64,000 bases of DNA from Hellea balneolensis DSM 19091 (GTDB taxonomy: Bacteria > Pseudomonadota > Alphaproteobacteria > Caulobacterales > Maricaulaceae), in contig NZ_AUAC01000003.1 in assembly GCF_000428525.1 (NCBI RefSeq), positions 496,001 to 560,000 on the forward strand, in the 5' to 3' direction. This document shows positions 54,751 through 62,906 of this stretch, piece by piece. Numbering within the stretch: the stretch's first letter is position 1; every line of letters begins with the position of its first letter. Below the pieces are notes generated by a model, which saw only the letters and a list, made by a program, of their open reading frames with translations, did not search any database and had not been told where the DNA came from. Made by a program: the position numbers and the translations under genes.

Positions 54751-55056
54751 ATGCATCAGAAAAAACGATTAGAAATAATCATTGAAAAGCCCGCCCTCAA
54801 GCGAGCATGCCGTGTTTTGGAAGAGGCGGGAGTAAAGGGATACACTGTTTTTCCGGCTATGGCAGGGTTCGGTAACTCTATGCGGTGGCAGCGCGGTACA
54901 GACTTATCGGCGAGCCGAGATATGGTCATGATCATTTCCATACTTGATGCGGCAGTGGTTACAAAGGCAACTGAAGATTTAGAGAACCTCATGGGCGCTC
55001 ATATAGCAGTGCTAAGCCTTTCAGACGTTCAAGTTCTAAGAGCTGAAAAGTTTTAA
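54751..55056 (+). CDS. sbtB: SbtB-like PII-family regulator
   Basis: This 101-residue PII-fold protein has RLEIIIEKPALKRACRVLEE, a T-loop segment with AGFGNSMRW, and ends in DVQVLRAEKF. Six bases follow the sbtA stop, so it is co-transcribed and probably binds SbtA. In cyanobacteria SbtB senses cAMP and AMP; the ligand here is unknown. Confidence 0.82.
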   Translation: MHQKKRLEIIIEKPALKRACRVLEEAGVKGYTVFPAMAGFGNSMRWQRGTDLSASRDMVMIISILDAAVVTKATEDLENLMGAHIAVLSLSDVQVLRAEKF

Positions 55057-55072
55057 CGTGTAAGGGAGTTTT

Positions 55073-55300
55073 TGGAGGCACCACCCGGAATTGAGCCGGG
55101 GTACGCGGATTTACAATCCCCCGCCGCGCGACGACATGACGTAGCGGATTGCAAGTGAGTTAGCCTATTGTAATTTGTGAAATTATTGGAGGCACCACTC
55201 GGAATCAAACCGGGGTATGCGGATTTACAATCCCCCGCCGCGTGACGACATGACGTAGCGGATTGCAAGTGAGTTAGCCTATTGTAATTTGTGAAATTAT
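55073..55300 (-). repeat. Two 114-bp tandem units derived from tRNA-Cys
   Basis: Copies at 55073-55186 and 55187-55300 differ at six positions, all transitions and all in the left half. On the minus strand each ends with a copy of the tRNA-Cys 3' half (anticodon loop TTGTAAA, T arm, acceptor 3' strand and CCTCCA). On the plus strand each also carries TGACGTAGCGGATTGCAA, 17 of 18 bases of the tRNA-Cys D/anticodon region. The two parts face each other, so the unit is an imperfect palindrome. Neither unit has the 5' acceptor strand, so neither is a working tRNA. Confidence 0.85.
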
Positions 55301-55374
55301 TGGAGGCACCACCCGGAATCGAACCGGGGTACACGGATTTGCAATCCGCTGCGTCACCACTCCGCCATGGTGCC
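55301..55374 (-). tRNA. tRNA-Cys(GCA)
   Basis: A 74-base cloverleaf on the minus strand with acceptor GGCACCA/TGGTGCC, anticodon stem GCGGA/TCCGT with loop TTGCAAA (anticodon GCA), T arm CCCGGTTCGATTCCGGG and encoded CCA. The two tandem tRNA-derived units lie immediately downstream in its transcript direction. Confidence 0.95.
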
Positions 55375-55536
55375 TCATAAATCGCGGTCTATAGCCAGAC
55401 TATGGTCAATATGCAACGCGAAAATGCGCGTGAAGGTGACTTACGAAATTGTATGGAGTTTATGCGGCAATAGGGCATTGCGCGGCATGGGGGCGCTGGT
55501 TTATAGCAAAGTTATATTTCATAATCCGAGTCCCCT

Positions 55537-56190
55537 ATGTTTGATTTTTCTTCGGCCCGCGACCATATGGTTGAAAGCCAAATCCGCACTAGCGATGTTA
55601 CTGATCTAGAGCTTCTCGGCGCATTTCGCCGTGTCTCACGCGAAAAGTTCATTCCCAAGTCCCAGCAAGCTTTGGCATATGGGGATGCACATATAGACCT
55701 AGGCGACGGACGCACAATGATCCGGCCCCGAGATTTTGCGAAAATGATACAAGCGGCAGAGATTATGCCTACGGACGTTGTCTTGGATATCGCCTGCGGA
55801 AGAGGCTACTCTACTGCGATATTGTCTTATCTGTGCGAGACCGTCGTGGGGCTTGAAGAAAATGATGAGGCGGTGGAGCGGGCGACAAACCTTCTGATCG
55901 ACGCTGACATCACCAATGCGGCCGTGGTCAAAGGTGATTTAAAGTCTGGTGCATCTGAGCATGGCCCCTTTAACGTAATATTTGTGAACGGGGCTATCTG
56001 CGATATTCCCAAAACATGGCTGGATCAGCTCGCAAATAATGGGCGTTTAGTTTGCTTGGTTCAAAATGGGCCCATCGGACGGGTTTGTGTCTATACCAAA
56101 GCTGGCAATACTGTGGGTGAACGTATCATTTTTGATGCTTCTGCGCCTGTTTTGACTGGATTTGCGGCTGAACCGGAATTTGTATTTTAG
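55537..56190 (+). CDS. Pcm-like methyltransferase upstream of tolC
   Basis: This 217-residue protein resembles protein-L-isoaspartate O-methyltransferase: VESQIRTSDVTDLELLGAFRRV, VVLDIACGRGYSTAIL (SAM site) and NVIFVNGAICDIPKTWLDQL. It is a paralogue that often precedes tolC in alphaproteobacteria; its substrate need not be isoaspartyl protein. An upstream region of 160 bases to tRNA-Cys holds no other gene. Confidence 0.85.
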   Translation: MFDFSSARDHMVESQIRTSDVTDLELLGAFRRVSREKFIPKSQQALAYGDAHIDLGDGRTMIRPRDFAKMIQAAEIMPTDVVLDIACGRGYSTAILSYLCETVVGLEENDEAVERATNLLIDADITNAAVVKGDLKSGASEHGPFNVIFVNGAICDIPKTWLDQLANNGRLVCLVQNGPIGRVCVYTKAGNTVGERIIFDASAPVLTGFAAEPEFVF

Positions 56191-56282
56191 GGCTCTATTA
56201 ACCCTAAAACTTGTAGAACTATTTAATAGGGCGCGCATTTACAGGGTGCGAGGACATTGAAAGATACTTCATAGGACACCGC

Positions 56283-58010
56283 ATGAGCCTTTTTAAGACA
56301 ACGATTTCAAGCCTTGCCGTCTTTGCGATTCTGGGATCCTCAGATTTGGTTTGGGCCGAGACTTTTCAAGAAGCCTTGATTTCTGTTTATAACGGGAATC
56401 CGCGTTTGCAAGCCGAGCGTTCCCGCGTGCGTGAAGTCGATGAAAATTATATTCAAGCGAGGGCGCAAGGCCGCCTTACGGCGAATGTATCGGGAAGCTA
56501 CGGATATATAAATTCTCGGAGCAGAGGAGCGTCATTTATACCGGGTGTTCCTGCTGAGAGTAATTATGCTGAAGGCTACCCAGGATCCGCACAGTTACAG
56601 GTCATTCAACCTCTCTATCAAGGCGGACGTGTTAAAGCACTGAAAAAACAAGCCAAATCTGCCATCCTTGCCGCAAGAGAAGGGCTCAGAAATGCTGAGC
56701 AAAGCATATTTCTCTCAGCGGCCAATGCTTATATTGACGTCATTCGCGATGAGGAAACAGCCCGCATTCGCCGCAATAATGTGATGGTGCTCTCGCGCCA
56801 ACAATTAGCGGCCAAAGACCGTTTCGATGTCGGGGAGGGCACCCGAACCGATATTGCGCAAGCCCAAAGCCGTCAGGCCGCAGCAGAATCGGGACTGGCC
56901 CAAGCCGAAGCCCAACTGCAATCAAGCCGGGCGTCTTATACCCGGATTGTCGGGCATCCACCTGTTGACCTTCAACGCGTTCCTCAATTTGAACTTCCCG
57001 CCTCGCTGCAAGCGGCGATTGCTCTGGCGCGCGATAATAATCCACAACTTTTATCTGCATATTTTAACGAAGAAGCGGCAGGCGCGGCGATCGATGTTGC
57101 GAAATCAGCGTCCCGCCCCGTTGTTTCTCTGAACGGCACAGCCAGTGCGTCTCGTGATCAGGTCTTGGGGTTCAATGAAGCCGACCAAGCTGCGCTCACT
57201 GCTCAGATCACGGTTCCGATTTTCTCTGGCGGGCTCAACAAATCGCGCCTAAGACAAGCGAAACACGCGAAAACGCGATTGGCTTTCGAAGTCCGAGATA
57301 CGGAATTAGCCGTTGATCAAACTGTCGCGCAGATTTGGGCGCAATTGGATGCTGCGCGCCTATCGCTGCGCGCTAGCCGCCAACAAGTTACAGCGGCTGA
57401 AGTGGCGTTTGAAGGCGTCGATTTGGAACAAAAGGTCGGCACACGCACGACTTTGGATGTTTTGGACGCGGAACAGGAAGTGCTTAATGCTAAGCTTTCT
57501 GTAGTGGAGGCGGAAAGAAACCTGAATTCAGCGACATTTCAATTGCTCACAACCTTAGGTGTATTTGATACGGTTGGCATAAGATTACCTGTCGAAACAT
57601 ATGATCCGGCCCAGAATTTTGACGCCATGCGTTATCAAGGCATGAGCGCGATTATTGACAGATATGTTCCTGAATTCGTGCAGGATGTAGCCGACGAAAT
57701 TGCGGACATTCCAGGGGATTTAGAGGAAGCAGCCGTTAATTTGGTCAAGCCAACAGGTATTGCCGGAGCCGCCGAAACCATAGGTGATGCGGCTATTGGC
57801 CTTCCGCAGGATGCCGCTTATGGCGTCAAAACAGGTATTGACCGACTTACGGGTGACGACCCTGATTATGATCCTCAGGACGCCATTCCGGCGCGGCCAG
57901 TCATCATTGAAGACCAGAGAATGCCCCCTGAACCGAGTGTTGTCGAAGATTTAGATCCCGGCATTGTAAGTGATAAAGAGCGTCCTGACCTGATTTCTCC
58001 CAAGAATTGA
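56283..58010 (+). CDS. tolC: TolC-family outer membrane efflux/secretion channel
   Basis: The 575-residue protein has a signal peptide (1-25, ending VWAE), two TolC repeats with TFQEALISVYNGNPRLQAER and LDVLDAEQEVLNAKLSVV, and a 130-residue acidic, Pro-rich C-terminal extension. It works with inner-membrane pumps or type I secretion. The LEPR-XLL protein at 36.4 kb could be a client if it is secreted by type I, but no such pump is in the window. Confidence 0.93.
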   Translation: MSLFKTTISSLAVFAILGSSDLVWAETFQEALISVYNGNPRLQAERSRVREVDENYIQARAQGRLTANVSGSYGYINSRSRGASFIPGVPAESNYAEGYPGSAQLQVIQPLYQGGRVKALKKQAKSAILAAREGLRNAEQSIFLSAANAYIDVIRDEETARIRRNNVMVLSRQQLAAKDRFDVGEGTRTDIAQAQSRQAAAESGLAQAEAQLQSSRASYTRIVGHPPVDLQRVPQFELPASLQAAIALARDNNPQLLSAYFNEEAAGAAIDVAKSASRPVVSLNGTASASRDQVLGFNEADQAALTAQITVPIFSGGLNKSRLRQAKHAKTRLAFEVRDTELAVDQTVAQIWAQLDAARLSLRASRQQVTAAEVAFEGVDLEQKVGTRTTLDVLDAEQEVLNAKLSVVEAERNLNSATFQLLTTLGVFDTVGIRLPVETYDPAQNFDAMRYQGMSAIIDRYVPEFVQDVADEIADIPGDLEEAAVNLVKPTGIAGAAETIGDAAIGLPQDAAYGVKTGIDRLTGDDPDYDPQDAIPARPVIIEDQRMPPEPSVVEDLDPGIVSDKERPDLISPKN

Positions 58011-58045
58011 GTCGGTTCGCATCTAGACAAGCGTGACGTGTTGTC

Positions 58046-58060
58046 TTAACTCTATGTTAA
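58046..58060 (+). promoter_or_regulatory. Consensus CtrA box upstream of popZ
   Basis: TTAA-CTCTATG-TTAA is an exact match to the CtrA consensus TTAA-N7-TTAA, 40 bases before the popZ ATG. This supports cell-cycle control of popZ (inference). Confidence 0.65.
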
Positions 58061-58099
58061 TGACAGGGGAATTTCGCCAAGGCTGGCTAAGGGAAAAAT

Positions 58100-59722
58100 A
58101 TGTCTGAGCAGACAACGGACACACATAATGGGGTATCTGACGGGCAAGATCCGAGCATGGAAGATATTCTGGCGTCTATTCGAAAAATCATCGCAGAGGA
58201 TGATGCGCCGGGTGAAGCCCTGTCCAAACCTGCTGATATTTTCGCCCCGCAAGATATAACAGGTGATGTTGCTGACCTCGTCGAGGACGATATACTTGAT
58301 TTGAACATTGCCGAAGACACAGCTCTTGAATCGCCGCAAATGAACGCGGCAGCTTATGCGCCAACTGTTGATAATTTAATTGGCGATATGGACCCGCAAG
58401 GCCGGACTGATCTTGAAATACCTGAATTAGAAGTTTTGGCCCCTGAAGACGATACTCTAGGCTATGATGGCGGCTCTAATGACGTGCTGGACCTGCTCAT
58501 CCCTATGGAAGAGGACAGCACTCCGCAAGAAAGCTCTTTGGCTGTTGATGCCACAGCTTCTGAAACAGTCACAGCAGCAGATGAGCTTGACCTCATGGCC
58601 GCTGATCTCGTTTCTGACGACGCCCCTGTGCTTGAGACTGTCGAGTCTCTTCAAATTGAACCTCCCGAAGATGATTTATCGGCGCTGCTCGATAACATGC
58701 TTGAGGACAGTTCATCTTTTGCGGAGACTGAAATTTCTGCCTCTGAAGAGCTGCCTATTGCGCAGGAAACCGTTATTGATCCGGCGGCTGATTTACTCGA
58801 AGACGATGATATTCTTTCAGCGCTTGATCAGGCCGACATTGAGGAGAGCGTGGAGGCAGAGATCACGGCTGAGTCTGGTGCTTCGCAGGTCGATCCGGAT
58901 ATGATGCTCGTGAAATCGCTCATGGCGGACTTGACAGAGGAGCCTTTGCACGAAGTTGAGGCCAGCACAGAAGATCAAGTTGCTCTAGAGCTCAGCGCAG
59001 AAGATGATGATACAAACGATGTGCTTGATGATATATTATCCGTCACATTGGATGAAGAAGCTCAACTGTCGGAAGAGACGGTTGCGGCCGACGCACAGCC
59101 AGAGCTTGAAATTCAAGAGCCGCAAGAGATAGCTCAAGAGATAGCTATTGAGACCACTGAGGTCGAAACAACCTCTGAGCCGGCTATGACCCTCAAAGAA
59201 ATCGCTGCTCAAGCTGAAGCAGATGCGCAGAGTGCGGATGCAGGACTCGTCGCGGCAGCAGCATCGGTTGCAACAGTCGGCGCGGCAACTCTGCTCTCAA
59301 GCGACGATGAAGATGATGAAAACATTGATGACGACGTCGAAACAGAGCCATCAGAGCTGCTAGAGCTCATTGACGAAGACGCCGAAGCAATTGAAGACTT
59401 AACACCGGATAATCCGGACACGATTGATACCGAATCTACTATTGAGGAGACTCCCGATATGCCCACCACTTCCCGAAAGAGTGCCAAGAAAACAGACTCA
59501 ATTATTGACGAAGTGACGGAGTCCGCCACAGCCGGAGCCTTTGCGTCATTGACGAGCGTGGTGGAAGAAAAAGCCACAGTGGCGGAGCGCGGTGACCGTA
59601 TTGGCGACCTTGTTATGGAAGCTCTTCAGCCTATGCTTAAAGAATGGCTCGACGCGAACCTCAAAGGCATCGTCGAACGCGCCGTAACCAAAGAAGTCAA
59701 GCGCATTAGCTCTGGCAAATAA
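58100..59722 (+). CDS. popZ: PopZ-like polar organising protein (DUF2497), long form
   Basis: The N-terminus has DPSMEDILASIRKIIAEDD and the C-terminus RIGDLVMEALQPMLKEWLDANL followed by IVERAVTKEVKRI, the two conserved parts of PopZ, split by an acidic, low-complexity linker of about 430 residues. At 540 residues it is about three times Caulobacter PopZ (177). PopZ clusters at the pole and anchors the chromosome. The long linker probably enlarges its condensate or binding surface. It follows tolC and a CtrA box. Confidence 0.88.
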   Translation: MSEQTTDTHNGVSDGQDPSMEDILASIRKIIAEDDAPGEALSKPADIFAPQDITGDVADLVEDDILDLNIAEDTALESPQMNAAAYAPTVDNLIGDMDPQGRTDLEIPELEVLAPEDDTLGYDGGSNDVLDLLIPMEEDSTPQESSLAVDATASETVTAADELDLMAADLVSDDAPVLETVESLQIEPPEDDLSALLDNMLEDSSSFAETEISASEELPIAQETVIDPAADLLEDDDILSALDQADIEESVEAEITAESGASQVDPDMMLVKSLMADLTEEPLHEVEASTEDQVALELSAEDDDTNDVLDDILSVTLDEEAQLSEETVAADAQPELEIQEPQEIAQEIAIETTEVETTSEPAMTLKEIAAQAEADAQSADAGLVAAAASVATVGAATLLSSDDEDDENIDDDVETEPSELLELIDEDAEAIEDLTPDNPDTIDTESTIEETPDMPTTSRKSAKKTDSIIDEVTESATAGAFASLTSVVEEKATVAERGDRIGDLVMEALQPMLKEWLDANLKGIVERAVTKEVKRISSGK

Positions 59723-59768
59723 GCCTCTTTAAATCCCTGTCTTTTCAGGGTAGAGCACTGATTAAATA

Positions 59769-59791
59769 AGCCCTGCTTCGGCGGGGCTTTT
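59769..59791 (+). terminator. Rho-independent terminator after popZ
   Basis: AGCCCTGC and GCGGGGCT form an eight-base stem (one G-T pair) with a TTCG tetraloop, followed by four T, 46 bases after the popZ stop. Confidence 0.88.
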
Positions 59792-59808
59792 CGTATTAGG
59801 TCTCAGAT

Positions 59809-62787
59809 ATGCTCGACAATAAATTCAACCCCAAAGAAGCTGAACCCCGCCTTTATAAAATGTGGGAAGAGAGCGGCGCGTTCAAACCTCGCCCCGCCAA
59901 GCCTACTGACACCAAAGACGATAATTTCTCCATCGTCATCCCGCCGCCCAATGTGACGGGCAGCCTGCATATGGGCCATGCGGTCAATAACACCATCCAA
60001 GATATCCTCGTGCGTTACAACCGCATGAAAGGCAAAGCCGTGCTCTGGCAGCCGGGCACAGACCATGCAGGCATCGCCACGCAAATGGTGGTCGAACGTA
60101 AACTCGCGGGCGAGGGCAAAGCCCGTAAAGATATGACCCGCGATGAATTTCTGGAACACGTCTGGGCGTGGAAAGCCGAGAGCGGCGGCAATATCAATCA
60201 ACAGCTGCGCCGTTTGGGCAGCTCCTGTGATTGGTCCCGCGAGAAATTCACCCTCGGTAACCCCGAAGACTCCACGGATAAAATGGCCGAAGCGGTTACC
60301 AAGGCTTTCGTTGAAATGTACGAAGCAGGTCTGATTTACCGCGATAAACGATTGGTCAATTGGGACCCGCATTTCCAGACCGCGATTTCTGATCTTGAAG
60401 TCGAAAATATCGAAAAAGACGGTCATTTCTGGCACTTCAAATATCCGCTGGAGGGCGGCGAGACTTATACCTATGTCGAGAAAGACGAAGACGGCAATAT
60501 CACCCTGTCCGAGGAACGCGACTATATTTCTATCGCAACAACGCGTCCTGAAACCATGCTCGGTGACGGCGCGGTGGCGGTGCATCCTGATGATGAACGC
60601 TATGCGCCTATTGTCGGCAAGATGGTACGCCTCCCACTCGCAAATCGCCTTATCCCGATTATCACCGATGAATATCCTGACCCTGATTTTGGTTCAGGCG
60701 CGGTGAAGATTACGGGCGCGCATGACTTTAATGACTATGAAGTCGCCACCCGAAATGACATCCCGATGTATAGCCTCATGGATGAGCGCGGCGCGATGTG
60801 CGAGTCCGAGATTATGCCAGCCAAATATGTGGGCATGGACAGGTTCTTGGCGCGTAAAGAAGTCGTCAAAGATATCGATGCTGAAGGCTTGCTGATTGCG
60901 GTTGAAGATAAGAAAGTCATGCAGCCCTTTGGCGACCGCTCAGGCGTCGTCATTGAACCCATGCTCACAGACCAATGGTTTGTGGCTGCGGATAAGCTTG
61001 CCGGGGAGGCGATGGCCAAAGTCGATGACGGTTCCACCCGCTTCATCCCCGAAAACTGGAAAAAGACCTATGACCACTGGATGAAAGACATCCAGCCTTG
61101 GTGTATTTCGCGGCAGCTCTGGTGGGGACATCAGATACCCGTTTGGTATACGCCCACAATTACTATGGCGAAGGATAGTAAGAAGCTTCCTGACGCAGAA
61201 GTAAACTTTGATAAGCCAATAATTTTTTCCGCAGAGACAGAGGAAGAAGCATACGAAAAAATCCAAGCTTATTATCGCGAACGTGGACTTGAATTTCCCT
61301 ATATTCATAGTGGTTATGACAATAGAGCTTCCTTAGAAATGGAGTTCTTGGATGATGATAGTTGGGGTTTACCAATATGGCGCGACCCCGACGTCCTAGA
61401 CACATGGTTCTCCTCTGGCCTCTGGCCATTCTCCACACTCGGCTGGCCTGAAAACACAGACGAGCTTGAACGCTTCTATCCAACCTCTGTTGTTGTCACC
61501 GCCTTTGATATTATCTTCTTCTGGGTGGCACGGATGATGATGCAGGGTTTGCATTTCATGGACGAGGTGCCGTTTAAGGATGTCTATATCCACGCGCTTG
61601 TGCTGGATGAAGACGGTAAGAAAATGTCTAAATCCATCGGCAATACGCTCGATCCGCTCGATTTGATTGATGGCGTCACCATTGATGAGCTTGTCGCTAA
61701 GCGCACACGCGGTCTGAAAAACCCAGAGAAAGCCCCCAAAATCGAGAAAGCCACGCGCAAGCAATATCCAGACGGGTTCGAGCCTTATGGCGCGGATGCG
61801 CTGCGCTTTACGCTCGCAAGCATGGCCGGGCAGGGCCGCAATATCCGCCTCTCTGTAGACCGTATTGCAGGCTATCGCAATTTCGGCACCAAGCTCTGGT
61901 CAGCCGCTAATTTCGGCCAGATGAATGGCTGTGAATTTAACCCCGCATTCGGCCCTGACACAGCCATCGTGCCGATGAATAAATGGATTATCTCGGAAAC
62001 CGTCAAAGCGGCAAAAGAGGTTAGCCGCTGTATCGAGGCTTACCGCTTTAATGACGCCGCCGATGCCGCTTATAAATTTACGTGGGACACATTTTGCGCG
62101 TGGTATTTGGAATTGTCCAAACCGCTCCTTTCCGGCGCGGATGGTTCGGCCAAAGACGAGACCCGCTCTGTCTTTGCCTGGGTGCTCGACCAAATCTTAA
62201 AACTCCTCCATCCCTTTATGCCCTTCATTACCGAAGAGCTGTGGGGAAAGATCGTCCAGAACCGCGAGACTCATCTGATCGTCGCGTCATGGCCTGAACT
62301 GGATGAAGCCTTAATTGATGCAGAGGCCAGCGCAGAGGTCGAATGGCTGCAAACGCTTATCACCAATATTCGCTCTGTACGCGCCGATATGAATATCCCG
62401 CCAAGCAAGAAAGCTCCGCTACTTATGCTCGCGGATGAGCTGGACCCGCGCCTGGCTTATTTCGCGCCGCAGCTCTCGCCTATGGCGCGGGTGGAAAGCG
62501 TCAAAACGGCTAAGGCCGCGCCTGATGGGGCGCTGCAAACGGTCGTCGATGGCGTGACTTATGCGATCCCGCTGGACGGTTTGATCGATAAAACCGCAGA
62601 GCGTAAACGCCTGTCCAAAGAGATCGAAAAGACCGAAGCCGAAATTTTGAAAATCGACAAAAAACTCATGAACCCGGCCTTCACCGACAAAGCGCCTGAA
62701 AAGGTGGTCAACCTGCAAAAGGAGCGCCGCGAGGGTTATGTCGCAGAGCTTGAGAAGTTAAAAGAGGCGCTCGCAAATTTGGGGTAG
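59809..62787 (+). CDS. valS: Valyl-tRNA synthetase with a lineage-specific insert
   Basis: ValS charges tRNA-Val. The 992-residue protein has the HIGH motif in PPNVTGSLHMGHAVN and KMSKS in DGKKMSKSIGN, then the anticodon and C-terminal coiled coil domains. Between HQIPVWY and DVLDTWFSS the connecting segment is about 82 residues, against about 33 in E. coli. That part (bases about 61160-61380) has roughly 36-38 percent GC, counted by hand, against 53-62 percent on both sides, and codons unlike the rest of the gene. Confidence 0.95.
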   Translation: MLDNKFNPKEAEPRLYKMWEESGAFKPRPAKPTDTKDDNFSIVIPPPNVTGSLHMGHAVNNTIQDILVRYNRMKGKAVLWQPGTDHAGIATQMVVERKLAGEGKARKDMTRDEFLEHVWAWKAESGGNINQQLRRLGSSCDWSREKFTLGNPEDSTDKMAEAVTKAFVEMYEAGLIYRDKRLVNWDPHFQTAISDLEVENIEKDGHFWHFKYPLEGGETYTYVEKDEDGNITLSEERDYISIATTRPETMLGDGAVAVHPDDERYAPIVGKMVRLPLANRLIPIITDEYPDPDFGSGAVKITGAHDFNDYEVATRNDIPMYSLMDERGAMCESEIMPAKYVGMDRFLARKEVVKDIDAEGLLIAVEDKKVMQPFGDRSGVVIEPMLTDQWFVAADKLAGEAMAKVDDGSTRFIPENWKKTYDHWMKDIQPWCISRQLWWGHQIPVWYTPTITMAKDSKKLPDAEVNFDKPIIFSAETEEEAYEKIQAYYRERGLEFPYIHSGYDNRASLEMEFLDDDSWGLPIWRDPDVLDTWFSSGLWPFSTLGWPENTDELERFYPTSVVVTAFDIIFFWVARMMMQGLHFMDEVPFKDVYIHALVLDEDGKKMSKSIGNTLDPLDLIDGVTIDELVAKRTRGLKNPEKAPKIEKATRKQYPDGFEPYGADALRFTLASMAGQGRNIRLSVDRIAGYRNFGTKLWSAANFGQMNGCEFNPAFGPDTAIVPMNKWIISETVKAAKEVSRCIEAYRFNDAADAAYKFTWDTFCAWYLELSKPLLSGADGSAKDETRSVFAWVLDQILKLLHPFMPFITEELWGKIVQNRETHLIVASWPELDEALIDAEASAEVEWLQTLITNIRSVRADMNIPPSKKAPLLMLADELDPRLAYFAPQLSPMARVESVKTAKAAPDGALQTVVDGVTYAIPLDGLIDKTAERKRLSKEIEKTEAEILKIDKKLMNPAFTDKAPEKVVNLQKERREGYVAELEKLKEALANLG

Positions 62788-62799
62788 GGATAGCCATCC

Positions 62800-62846
62800 C
62801 TATCTTTCCTCATTGCAAGACTTGTTCTTGCAATGAGGAAAGATAG
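62800..62846. repeat. Palindrome with perfect 21-base arms after valS
   Basis: Two perfect 21-base inverted arms flank a CTTGT loop, 13 bases after the valS stop. No T run follows. The arms contain TCATTGCAAGA, like the core of repeated intergenic palindromes in some alphaproteobacteria. It may be a REP-like element or a strong RNA hairpin. Confidence 0.7.
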
Positions 62847-62906
62847 AGAGGGAATTTCCCCTAACACCCCAATGACAAACCTTGCGCTTTCCGCTAACAA
62901 ATTTCC

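Noticed and set aside
55053-55334. Open minus-strand frame with repeated SIPGGAS-like segments
   Set aside because: It is the translation of tRNA-Cys and its two tandem copies; such segments arise from T arms and are not proteins.
59803-60585. Long minus-strand open frame under valS
   Set aside because: It mirrors the codon bias of valS and encodes no recognisable domain.
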